A stretch of DNA of 64,000 nt, from positions 82,001 through 146,000 of the forward strand of contig JBBHKE010001891.1 in assembly GCA_037447655.1 (NCBI GenBank), written 5' to 3'. This DNA comes from Zygnema cylindricum. Its lineage: Eukaryota; Streptophyta; Zygnematophyceae; Zygnematales; Zygnemataceae. Numbering within the stretch: position 1 is the stretch's first letter; the number at the start of each line of letters is the position of its first letter. The position numbers were made by a program, and so were the translations under genes. Below, piece after piece: positions 24,701 to 35,060 of the stretch. The notes below the pieces were generated by a model, which had not been told where the DNA came from, ran no database searches, and saw only the letters and a list, made by a program, of their open reading frames with translations.

Positions 24701-25313
24701 CGATTAGCAATTCCCTAAAGAGAATCTTGCCAATATTCTCCAAAGGTCCAATAGGTAACATTGATCGTTGAGTATTCATGTGCGAGGTATTCGCTTCAAT
24801 TTTTTTTTATAGCTAGGTTATCAACTACAGAGTTTGAAGGGTCGCCAGACGTAACAGGTTGAATGATAAAGATACGTGTCACGATGGACTACCACTGAGA
24901 TTCTTGATATTTGCGCATGATATGTACCTTCCAAACTCCAACCGAGAATTTAAAAGTAATTTCGTAATGTTCTTTCGTCACGCTATTTCTTGCAACGCTC
25001 TTTAGTCACACTATTTATGGCAAGGCTCTTTCGTCACGTTATCCCTCGTGTAAAAGACAAGGCGTTTGCAAAACGTACATGAGTTATGTCTCACGATGAC
25101 TTAATAATACGTGGTACGCAAATAAAAACATTAAATTAAAACTGGTCGTTGTAAAAAATCTTTGACGGTTTTGAATATCATATCTTAACTTATGTGGTAC
25201 CACTCAACTTATAAAACGCGGGTTGCAAGCTCTATGCAATGGAACATTGTTCAAAATATAGTAGCCTGTAATGTTAGCCGTACAATTGCAAAATTTCTTG
25301 ATGGAACTTCACT

Positions 25314-26744
25314 GATAATGTGGATTTATGTGTTGACTTTATCGCTTGTACGTTGAGCTAACATAAACTCTAATTTTATATGTTATTGTACCACCTAATA
25401 ACATGCAGGTGAAATGCTTGTGGGGTTTAAACATCTTACGATACACACAAAATAATGTATAACTAGACATTATTTTAGGTTATATTACGCACTTTTTTGG
25501 TGTACATGAGGAATGGTCACGTTATTTTTTGTTGATAACAATCATATATAAGTAATTTACATGCGAAACACAATTAGCGTTGTAGAAATGAGATATCACG
25601 TTGAACGAAAACATACTTGTTCCACATAACGCTCATTATTAGGAGCATAACATAAAGTGACTAACACTAAATGAAGACTTTCCATGTTAGCGTTAATTAT
25701 ATCAGTGTTAATAACACTAATATATAAAATCGATTAACATATACAACGATAGGCAATAAACTATAGCTCCAAAGCAAAGCGGGAGGGTAAACTAGGTGTA
25801 CCAATAGGGGGAATATCATACCGTCGGCATGGTGCTATGCGCCCATCATTAACAAGTGGTACCATTCCGATCATTTTTAAAGTCGTTGTTACCACTGGAT
25901 ACTCATATTAGATCCCCATGGTGCTTGTGAGCGTCGCTAAATACGCGTTTATGTACATTAAAAAACCGTATTATTGAAGGTAATCATTAGACATACAACC
26001 CAAAAATGTTTGAAGTCTCTCACATCCAACAACAACAACCGAGCTAAAAAGCCCCGTGAAAGCTTTTTACTGTGCATAACGTACTTCTTGTGTGCGTTAA
26101 CTTTAGTACCGTTTGTTCCCATGCACTAATATGGCTTGTACTGATTTGTTGTGTTGGAAAACTATGCAAAGGCACGTCATTGTTAGGGAACTCTTTGTTT
26201 ATGAGAGTGTGGAAGGCAAGCTTTAAGAGTTTGGAATGAAAAAGTATTATGCCGTTTTTGTAATGATATGTCGCGTTAACATCAATCATGCATACAAAAA
26301 TTGAAACTATTTACGACGACTTTTACGTGTAAGACTGTGTTAAACAACGTATACCCCGCTCTTCTAAGATTTTAAATCAAAAGTATACGAGTCGAATTAA
26401 TGTCGAAGTACTCTAATAGCTTTAAAAAACGTTTACATGGCTTGTGAATAGAGGGACATTCTATTATATTTTTGTTGCTTAGAGGTCTACTAACTGATTT
26501 CGATCTTACCAAAATATAAATGTTGTAAGAAGAGTAAAATAGATGGAATTGGATAGAACCTCATTTAATCGAATATCAAATACCATTGCATCTTAGGAAA
26601 CTTGATCTTAAAGGCTATAAATATTGAAGGATTTAATGGATATGGCAACAACGCTAACGTTGATGGACGAAAATAAAACTTGCCATTTGTACAATGTTGC
26701 ATTTATTGAATGTAACCATGTAGACTCAATTACTTGACCTTTTA
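25314..26744. other. AT-rich intergenic DNA
   Basis: No gene or complete transposon was recognised between the family D nest and the satellite. The 81-codon minus-strand frame at 26044-26289 has no recognisable domain. Several GTTAATAACACTAA-type words around 25690-25740 suggest further decayed inverted repeats. Confidence 0.4.
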
Positions 26745-26997
26745 CAATAAATATGGCAAATAAAATATATAATATGGCAAATAAAATATAGAATATGGAA
26801 AATATAATAAAATATAGAATATGGCAAATATAATAAAATATAGAATATGGCAAATATAATAAAATATAGAATATGGAAAATATAATAAAATATAGAATAT
26901 GGAAAATATAATAAAATATAGAATATGGCAAATATAATAAAATATGGCAAATATAATAAAATATAGAATATGGCAAATGTAATAAAATATAGAATAT
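26745..26997. repeat. Satellite segment a: irregular units of about 26 bp
   Basis: Irregular repeats share the core AAAATATAGAATATGGC and are separated by ATAATA spacers of varying number. This is the first of three adjoining, related tandem arrays. The irregularity suggests an older part of the array. Confidence 0.85.
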
Positions 26998-27289
26998 GGC
27001 AAATAAAATATCGAGTTTGGCAAATAAAATATCGAGTTTGGCAAATAAAATATCGAGTTTGGCAAATAAAATATCGAGTTTGGCAAATAAAATATCGAGT
27101 TTGGCAAATAAAATATCGAGTTTGGCAAATAAAATATCGAGTTTGGCAAATAAAATATCGAGTTTGGCAAATAAAATATCGAGTTTGGCAAATAAAATAT
27201 CGAGTTTGGCAAATAAAATATCGAGTTTGGCAAATAAAATATCGAGTTTGGCAAATAAAATATCGAGTTTGGCAAATAAAATATCGAGA
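26998..27289. repeat. Satellite segment b: 21-bp unit, about 14 copies
   Basis: Nearly perfect tandem copies of AAATAAAATATCGAGTTTGG plus C. Because the period is a multiple of three, two + frames read as simple heptapeptide repeats; these are artefacts. The unit is related to segments a and c through the GGCAAATA/GGCAGATA core. Confidence 0.95.
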
Positions 27290-28010
27290 TACAATATAGA
27301 ATATGGCAGATACAATACAATATAGAATATGGCAGATACAATACAATATAGAATATGGCAGATACAATACAATATAGAATATGGCAGATACAATACAATA
27401 TAGAATATGGCAGATACAATACAATATAGAATATGGCAGATACAATACAATATAGAATATGGCAGATACAATACAATATAGAATATGGCAGATACAATAC
27501 AATATAGAATATGGCAGATACAATACAATATAGAATATGGCAGATACAATACAATATAGAATATGGCAGATACAATACAATATAGAATATGGCAGATACA
27601 ATACAATATAGAATATGGCAGATACAATACAATATAGAATATGGCAGATACAATACAATATAGAATATGGCAGATACAATACAATATAGAATATGGCAGA
27701 TACAATACAATATAGAATATGGCAGATACAATACAATATAGAATATGGCAGATACAATACAATATAGAATATGGCAGATACAATACAATATAGAATATGG
27801 CAGATACAATACAATATAGAATATGGCAGATACAATACAATATAGAATATGGCAGATACAATACAATATAGAATATGGCAGATACAATACAATATAGAAT
27901 ATGGCAGATACAATACAATATAGAATATGGCAGATACAATACAATATAGAATATGGCAGATACAATACAATATAGAATATGGCAGATACAATACAATATA
28001 GAATATGGCA
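27290..28010. repeat. Satellite segment c: 26-bp unit, about 27 copies
   Basis: Nearly identical tandem copies of a 26-bp unit that begins GGCAGATACAATACAATATA and ends GAATAT. There is almost no divergence between copies, implying recent expansion or homogenisation. All three minus frames stay open because the unit lacks stop words, so 400-485-codon frames arise without meaning. The array ends where the tRNA-associated duplication begins. Confidence 0.95.
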
Positions 28011-28127
28011 GATTTATAGATTGCGCAGTTGTCATATTTATCTGTTTTTCAAACTTTTTAAACACAGGTCGAAATCCAAACTAAAACCGGCCAAAGGGAA
28101 TTGTCGAAAATAGCGAAAAAAATAAAT

Positions 28128-28159
28128 GCCGCGAGAGAGGATCGAACTCTCGACCTTAG
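28128..28159 (-). pseudogene. tRNA-Met 3'-half fragment
   Basis: It is identical to the T-arm, variable loop and 3' acceptor strand of the intact tRNA-Met at 28279-28379. It arose by the 150-bp tandem duplication. It lacks the anticodon, D arm and A box, so it cannot make a tRNA. Confidence 0.85.
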
Positions 28160-28266
28160 AGATTTATAGATTGCGCAGTTGTCATATTTATCTGTTTTTC
28201 AAACTTTTTAAACACAGGTCGAAATCCAAACTAAAAACCGGCCAAAGGGAATTGTCGAAAATAGCG

Positions 28267-28273
28267 AAAAAAA
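28267..28273 (-). terminator. RNA polymerase III terminator of tRNA-Met
   Basis: A run of seven T on the minus strand starts five nt after the encoded discriminator base of the tRNA. T-runs of at least four end Pol III transcripts. Confidence 0.75.
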
Positions 28274-28278
28274 TAAAT

Positions 28279-28379
28279 GCCGCGAGAGAGGATCGAACTC
28301 TCGACCTTAGGATTGCTATCCGTCATTCAACGGAAGTCGGGCTATGAGACCTACGCGCTACCGACTGCGCCATCGCGGC
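28279..28379 (-). tRNA. Elongator tRNA-Met (CAT) with 29-nt intron
   Basis: Read on the minus strand, the acceptor arms GCCGCGA and TCGCGGC pair at all 7 positions. The D stem is GCGC..GCGC. The T arm GAGAG-TTCGATC-CTCTC is perfect. The anticodon loop CTCATAA is split after position 37 by an intron at 28314-28342, whose TCCGT/ACGGA arms form a hairpin. The anticodon is at 28344-28346. Removing the intron leaves a standard 72-nt tRNA. Internal A and B boxes are present, and a T7 terminator follows. Elongator tRNA-Met of plants commonly has an intron at this site, though usually shorter. Confidence 0.93.
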
Positions 28380-28773
28380 TGTGTTATATCTAAAAAAACA
28401 TTCATAAATATAACATTTTTTATTAGTGACGTATTATTTTCGATTCAAGAGGGTTTTTACTTTTTAGGGTCGCGGCTTCGCGCTCTTTTCATTTTGTTCG
28501 ATCAAGTGAAACTGTTGTTGACAGAATGGCAGTTGTTACAAAAGAATGTGACGCAAACTCGACACTATATTGGTGTGACGACTCCTCGATCCCAGGCGGC
28601 CGCATATCGCGATTCCCTTGATCACATGGATTTGTGGGAATTGCTAACCGACAAACGAACCAAAAAGTGAAAAAACTACAGTAATGTAGCTCAACTCCCT
28701 TGGACCCGAGCGAATGGTACAGTACGGATTAAGAATCTCGCCTTTCCTCTTATCCAATTCCATGACTCTACTG
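28380..28773. other. Short intergenic stretch upstream of tRNA-Met
   Basis: This contains the 5' flank of the tRNA gene. A 108-codon + frame (28344-28670) runs through the tRNA complement, so it is not a credible gene. Nothing else was recognised. Confidence 0.45.
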
Positions 28774-28775
28774 TA

Positions 28776-28993
28776 CACCGTGTATCGCTATTAGTATGCA
28801 TAATTTTTACGCCACTTAAAACATCATTTCTCCGTACACACTTGTCCGATTTTGAATTTGAGACCGCCAATCGGAAGCTAAGAATCTTACACTTCGATCT
28901 TAACCGTCGGATCCACAATCCGACATGTGTGTACGGAGAAAATATGTTTTATGCGGCAAAAAAATACATTAACCCTAATAGCGATTCACGGTG
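28776..28993. mobile_element. Family A MITE, type A2, best-preserved copy (218 bp)
   Basis: The outer inverted repeats start CACCGTGTATCGCTATTAG and end CTAATAGCGATTCACGGTG, flanked by TA at 28774-28775 and 28994-28995. A second inner inverted repeat consists of TCTCCGTACACACTTGTCCG and CCGACATGTGTGTACGGAGA. The element would fold as a two-tier hairpin. It has no coding capacity. Confidence 0.85.
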
Positions 28994-28995
28994 TA

Positions 28996-29856
28996 GTTGT
29001 TTATGAAAAGTTGAAAACCATGACAAACGTATAGTCTTATGTTCGTTTATCTTCAGATAATCACAAGAGTACAATTCAGATTCCGACAAAAAGTCAAACC
29101 TTGCAACTGTTCTATCTGAAAAAGGTATAGCTTACTGAATCAGTCCTCTACCACGGAACTATCTTTGTTTTGTGGACAAGAATCAATTTCTCCAACGCGA
29201 CAAAAATACAACTGTTTGCAACTTTGTCGAACAATCTACAGAAGCTTTCAATTTTGATTCCGCCTCGATTCTGAAAGGATAGCGTTTTCTCCGTCGCAAG
29301 ACGACGGCCACACAACTTGACCACTTCACACGAGCGACAACACAAAGTACAAAATTTAAGAAAGTGATCGATAAAATCGAGGAAAGCCGGAAAGGCCTCA
29401 GAATTTGGTAAATTGATTGCGTCGAAAAGACCGGCCTAGATAAAGCTGTCAGGATTATAGGTCTATCGCCGTACACTAGTACAGAGACAGCGAGGAAATG
29501 AACGACCGAGTGAGCGATTCATGTCCGTACAGACGACTTTTATGTACGGCATTTATGCCCACGCAACTATTAAAATATAAGCTACAGTGCTATCCCGACA
29601 AAAAATGGTGATAAAATGACCAGCGAAAGCCGACAAAGCTGGATTGCTTTGTCGTAACATGGCGTAAATACGTAGCATAACGCATTATTCGTACTTAATA
29701 TTCTACACCGGTTTGTATCCTTTCTATGGAAAGAATCTGCGCTAAACAGACCCATTCACCGAAGGGCAAGGCTGGGTGAAACTGTGAAAGCTTTATCCAA
29801 AACGACAAAGAAAAACCCTGAAAGTACAAATAATTTCGCTTTGGGACGGGCGGTCA
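28996..29856. other. Intergenic DNA, nothing recognised
   Basis: The minus-strand frames at 29148-29476 overlap each other and match no known domain. No inverted-repeat element with clear ends was found. Confidence 0.4.
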
Positions 29857-29864
29857 CAGAGTTC

Positions 29865-30327
29865 CATAGTTCAAAAGTAGGTGAAAGTACACCCATACAA
29901 TATGCCTATTGTACTAAAAAAATACAATATAGTAATATACCCTTAAGACCCATATTGTATCGGCCTCAAAATGAAATAAAATAGTAACAGGGTTGAGCTG
30001 CACATGGATCGATAGAGAATTAAACGTCATGTCTAAATTTGAAAAAAAAACGGATAAAAAAATATTTTTTTGAGATTTTGAGCGATTTATTATTTAAACC
30101 GTCAGATTCTGAAGATCGGACGGTCGCTGATCAAAGTAGCGATCTAAGAAGATCACATGAAAAGCCGAAAACACAAATTACGATAGGACTATCGTCAGAT
30201 TTGGACGATCGGACGGTCGCTGATCAAAGTAGTGACTTAAGACGATCACATGAAAAGCCCATAACACAACTTACGATGAAGGCGCCGACAAAAGACCTAC
30301 AATAGAAACGCCTACTTTTGACCTATG
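29865..30327. mobile_element. Family C hAT-like element, copy 3 (463 bp)
   Basis: It begins CATAGTTCAAAAGTAGGTG and ends CCTACTTTTGACCTATG, and is flanked by a perfect 8-bp repeat, CAGAGTTC, at 29857-29864 and 30328-30335. The internal block with GGTCGCTGATCAAAGTAG is duplicated within this copy (about 30120 and 30210). It has no coding capacity. Confidence 0.9.
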
Positions 30328-30469
30328 CAGAGTTCACATAGAAATGTAAAAACTGTGACCAGATGAGCTAAAGGATTTCTGATATCAACTTCTTTCCCCT
30401 CGCTTGTCTCATGTGACATTGTGACAAATCGCTTCTCATCCGCTCCGGGGACTGAACGCGTGGATCTAT

Positions 30470-30580
30470 CACGTGTGAAAATAACCAATCAATGCCTGTG
30501 TATCCTTATTGATATAGTACACGTGCAGTCATGAAGATTGAGATCGAAAACGGAAGGTGCGGATCTGCTTGAAAATATCT
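30470..30580. promoter_or_regulatory. Candidate clock-element cluster upstream of ELF3 (two G-boxes, one evening element)
   Basis: CACGTG occurs at 30470-30475 and 30520-30525, and a perfect evening element AAAATATCT at 30572-30580, about 1.35 kb before the ELF3 start codon. In Arabidopsis, evening elements bind CCA1/LHY-type factors, G-boxes bind bHLH/bZIP factors, and clock factors regulate ELF3. The match is by motif only, and short motifs also occur by chance. Confidence 0.3.
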
Positions 30581-31850
30581 CTGAGGCACTGGCTTTTAGA
30601 GAATCCGATGCTCGGTTTTGCTGAGCTGAGGAAAAAGCTATTTTTGGACCTGCATTCTGATTGGCGGCCGTAAGCGAGATATCTTGAGGCCAACCGGCCC
30701 TTGCGGTTCTTGTGATAAAATCAACCGTCCGATGTTTCGAAATCGACGTCTTGTATGGGCAATGAGTTTTAGCTAGAGGAGTTAGGTTCTGGCGTCCCAA
30801 ATTTTGACACGGACATGACCTGAAATACGTGGCAAAAAGCTACCCGCCTGCAAATTCCCGGAACAACAATACAGTGATTTTTTTGAGTCCGTACAAAAGT
30901 GCATTTGTCTTTTCTGAACAATAGACACTTTTCGGTCGGCCACCTGCCTTGTCTTTGCCTTTTGAACAGCTTTTTGGTTTTGCACTTTTGCTCGATTTGT
31001 TTTTCGAGAAAAAAACGGGCAAATGAAAAAAAGCTTAGGTCGAATCTTTTTGTTTACGTGCAGTTGTGCTCGGCACTTTTTCAGTTATTCTTTGTATGCT
31101 GCGTCGGCGTCAACAAGCGTGACTTATATGGTACTTGCAGTGCGCAATCTAAACCGTTACTAATAAAATCACACTCAAATAATTCGATCTAGACCGTTCG
31201 TACCTATTCCCTCATGATTAACAGGCCTTACCTAAGGAAGGCTTTGCACTTTTTCGCTGCAACTTTTTCCTACCTCCGTCCAAAAAGTGTTAGCCAATAA
31301 GAATCGAAAGATGGATTTCCAGTTCGCCACACGTACGGCAAAAAGCCAAAAAGTGCGACAGAGTTTGTGACACATGTCACGTTCCGAAGCTGCCAGCTTT
31401 AGCCAAATCCGAAGATGGCAAGCAAGCAATGTTAGGGTTTCTGTGCAACTTTTTTACAAGTTTTAGGCTCGTTTTTCTTCATTTTTTACGTTTTTTTTTG
31501 CCATGTGATACAGAATATGAAGCCGAATTCGAACTTTTGCAAGAATTTAGCGCAATTTTTTTTATATTTTCCTGAATCGAGAAAATATTTCCTCTGTATA
31601 ACGTTTTTTTTTGTTGTTTCATCAACCTAATACACGTTTACGTCTCGTATTTGGACTAGGTCTACCGATTTATTTTTTATTATTATCATTGTTATTATTA
31701 ATCTTGTTGTTGTTATCTTTCTTGGTTCTACCCGTGACCTAATCAAAAACTGAAACTGAAACTGAAACTTACACAAAGATAAGTACAGATTGGAAGTCAC
31801 AAACCTCACTAGCAGGAAGAAAAAAAAGTAGAAACACAAGAAACAGACAA

Positions 31851-31917
31851 GACAAGCAACAGATAAGACAAGCAACAGATAAGACAAGCAACAGATAAAA
31901 CAAGCAACAAATAAGAC
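31851..31917 (+). repeat. 16-bp direct repeats directly before the ELF3 start codon
   Basis: About four tandem copies of GACAAGCAACAGATAA, the last diverged, end nine bases before the ATG at 31926. They lie in the presumed 5' leader and contain no ATG. They could affect translation or be a neutral minisatellite. Confidence 0.85.
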
Positions 31918-31925
31918 AAAAAACC

Positions 31926-34900
31926 ATGGCTTCTTATCCTCCTGTCCGAACCGGTCCTGAAAAAGGAGTCGGAGTCGGAGGAGGAGGGAAGAGAGGCAAT
32001 GGAGGAGGAGGAGGAGCCATGGATGCGGCTGTCCTCTTTCCTCCCATGCATGTGAACCATGCCACGTCAGCAAAATCAGGTCCCCGGGCTCCTCCAAGGA
32101 ACAAAATGGCTCTGTACGAACATATTACAACTCCCTCCAAGCGGCCGAGACCGTACAGTTTGGCGCCCGGTTCCATGGCAGTTCCCGGTAACGGAGGCTT
32201 GCAGAGCATGGGATTCAACGGAATGCAAGGCAGTAGCGGGTATACGGTGAGTTAGGAGGGAGGGAAGGGAAGGAAGGGAAGGAAGGGAAGGAAGGAAGGG
32301 AAGGGAGGGAGGGGAGGGAGGGAGGGGGGGGGAGGGAGGGGAGGAGGGAGGGAGGGGGGGAGAGAGGGGGCGAGGGAGGGAGGGAGGGGGGGAGTGATGT
32401 AGGATAAAGGAATGAGGAGGGGGAAGGAGGAGGGGTGAGGGAATGAGAGGCAGTGGAATGGATGATGGGGTAGGGGGAAGGAGAGAGGAGGAAGAGAGAA
32501 GGAGGGGGAAAAGAGGAAATGGAGGAAAGGAAGGAGGGAAGGAAGGAGGAGGAATGGAGATGGAGGTGGAAAGAATGGACAGGAGGAGGAAGGATGGAAG
32601 GAAGATGGAGGGAGTGGACATGGAAGGAGACAAGGACAGGAAGGACAGGAGGACAAGGAAAGGAAAGAGTGGGAACGGGAAATGGAAATAAAAAATATGG
32701 AATGGAAGATGGATTAAAGATAATAATTCCATTTTCATTTCCTTTTTTGTTGTTTTTAACTCTACTTTATTGTCTCGGTTTTGTATTTATAATACTATGT
32801 TTAAAACTTTTTCTGATGTCTCTTTTCTTCTTTATCAGTTTGTGAATCACAAAAGGATCCTGTTTTAGAAAAAGATTCCTCTCTCTTTTTCATCTGTTTG
32901 AATTTGTTGTCAATTTTAAGGTTTTTGACGTCATTTCTTTTCTCTTTTTACTCTTTTTTTTTATGCGAAATCGGTACAGGTCCCACACATGCAATCATAC
33001 GAAAGTCGATTTTCGTATCCTTCCTATTTTGGACAAGTAGTTCCCTCCAATGGAGTAATGGTGGGCAATGGAGTTATGGGAAATTCTTCTGTACCGATTC
33101 TTAATAACGTATGGCAAAATAGACAACAAATGTTAGGAGGACAACAAATCTCAGGAGGAAGTAACGCAAGTTATCTTCACAATTCTTCTATGGACAGAGA
33201 CGTTCCATGTATGCCGCTAAGTAAAGCGTCACAGTCACTGAAAAGTGGCACAGGAAGTAGGAAAAAAGGAAGTTCAAATGGGACGGTGGGAGGAAAAAAC
33301 AGTACTGTGAAATCGGCAGTGAAGGATACAGAAGGAAAATCAAAAGAAGGAGAGAAAGGTTTGAAAAAAGGGACGACTCAGACGGAAAGGAGGAAAAATA
33401 GTAATAATGGAGGAGATGAGGGACCTTCTTCTGTACAATCTGATGAACAATTTGCTTTTATGGCTTGGCAAAAAAGTCGACGTCCCGGAGGAGTTCATTT
33501 TGAAAAAGATCATTCACCTTCGGTAAATAGAGGACCGAGTCGGGGATCCGGAGAGAGAGGAGAGAGTGGAGAGGGAGAAGGAGAGAGGGATAGAGAGGCA
33601 CAGATGCAAGAGGGAGAAAATCCGTCGGGATTCGATTCAGAAGAGCCTTCTCAGGTGGTACAGGGACGTTTGAGTGCTTCTCCTTTGGGAGAAACGGCAT
33701 CCGTTTACGGAGGAAATGATTTTGTAGAAGTGAGAGGGAGGAGGAAAAAGGCTTATTTTGGGGGACCTGTGGAGGAATCTCTTTGTTCTGGAGGAACCAG
33801 GGCAATCAGTGGTGTGACAGGTGTCGCAGGCTTTTCGGAAGGTATCGAGGGGAGATCTCTGAGTATTGGAGGGAAGGGATCCAGTAGTGGAAATAGAAGT
33901 AGGACAGGGTTTAATTGGGGAGTGTTTGGAGGGGAAACCGGAGAGGATATCGGAGGAAAGAAAGGAAAGGAGGGAGAGGAAGGAGAGGAGAGAGAGGAAG
34001 ATGAGGGAGAGGAGGGAGAGGATGATGTGGAGGGAGGAGAGGAGGTGGCAGAGGAGAGAGAGGATGGAAGGCATGAAAGAGGGAACAGTGGAGGTGAAAA
34101 AGGCAAACAACATAATAGGTTTGATAAAAAGAAGGGCGATGTTGTAAGGCTCCCTTTGTCCCATTCAGAGATAGAGGAGATACAAGAGGAAATGGAGGAG
34201 GATCAACCAATGGAGGGAGAGTGTGACGAAATGAGACAGAAGAAAGGGAAGGATGTGGGCGAGGACAAAGGTTTAGAGAAAGGTAGGCGTCGATCCCTTG
34301 TCGAGAGAGATATTGAAGGTCTTCGAAACAAAGGGCCGGTTAAAAAACGACAAAATTACAGTTTTACACTTAGGCGTGAAAGCTCGGATGAGGAGAGTGG
34401 AGAGAGTGGAGGAGGACTTTCGGAACAGTCTCCCCCATTAGGGGAAGGAGACGACGAAAATATGGAAAGGGATTTAGAAAGGGTGCTAATGGTGATGCCT
34501 ATGGATGTGGTTTCTGCTTTAGGACAACAGGAATTTTGGAAAATGCGAAAGTGTATTCTCAGGTACTTATTTATTTTTTGTTTTTTCTTTCTTTTCTTCA
34601 TCGCTTAGTTATCTATGAAGATTGTTAGAATAAACAGGAATGTAGGAAGACGAGATGATAAATTCTCAGATACTTTTGTTATCGTGGTTTTTTTTTTTTT
34701 TTCTCTTTGTATATTTTTCTTATCTATGAAGAGTGCTAGAATGCTTTTTGTTTTGCAATTATACTCGTTTTGGAGTATTGTTTTGCTTCTCTGGCCTGCT
34801 TTGAAGATTTTGAATGCTTTAACACATAAACCAGTATCTTTTCTTTTTTAATGAGATATTTTGCCATTTTTGGATGGAAGAGGTCTCACTTTCTTCTTTA

Positions 34901-35005
34901 GTTTCTTTTTCTGGTTTTGGTGGAATGATTTACAGGCAACAGAGGATTTTTTCTGCGCAAGTTTTTCAACTTCACCTTTTTCTGAAGGTGAAGACTTTTC
35001 TCTCC

Positions 35006-35060
<55 letters not shown>

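Larger units (their letters stand above)
22352..25313. mobile_element. Family D element, outer copy interrupted by nested elements
   Basis: The left end GGTGAAGTTCCATCAGACG and right end TTGATGGAACTTCACT are inverted repeats of the family D type. The first about 70 bp match the first about 70 bp of the element at 3290. They then stop exactly at a TTA that begins an inserted element. The matching interior resumes after about 24700 (AGAGAATCTTGCCAATATTC, shared with 3392). No clear outer target duplication remains. Confidence 0.55.
28011..28310. repeat. 150-bp tandem duplication carrying the tRNA-Met 3' half
   Basis: Copy 1 is 28011-28160 and copy 2 is 28161-28310, starting with GATTTATAGATTGCGCAG in both. 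They differ by about one base in an A-run. Each copy holds about 117 bp of tRNA-flanking DNA plus the last 32 nt of the tRNA. Only copy 2 is joined to the rest of the tRNA gene. The left edge abuts the 26-bp satellite. Confidence 0.9.
30336..31925. other. ELF3 upstream region and presumed 5' leader
   Basis: No gene was recognised in these 1.6 kb. The two minus-strand frames around 30489-31022 show no domain. The stretch should contain the ELF3 promoter and 5' leader. It holds two G-boxes and an evening-element match at 30470-30580. A (CTGAAA)n hexamer run lies near 31750-31770, and 16-bp leader repeats sit just before the start codon. Confidence 0.5.

Noticed and set aside
26745-28010. CRISPR-like array
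   Set aside because: The repeats are directly adjacent, with no unique spacers. This is a eukaryotic satellite.
26608-28065. Three overlapping minus-strand open frames of 407-485 codons (Tyr/Ile/Cys-rich) that look like a multipass membrane protein
   Set aside because: They are the three readings of the 21- and 26-bp satellite units, which simply lack stop words. Equal openness in all three frames shows there is no coding selection.
28344-28670. 108-codon + frame and the 73-codon frame at 28126-28347
   Set aside because: They are the complement of the tRNA-Met gene and its duplicated fragment, running into AT-rich DNA.
32076-32738. 220- and 134-codon minus-strand Pro/Ser-rich frames
   Set aside because: They are the complement of the polypurine tract in ELF3 intron 1 plus the complement of exon 1.
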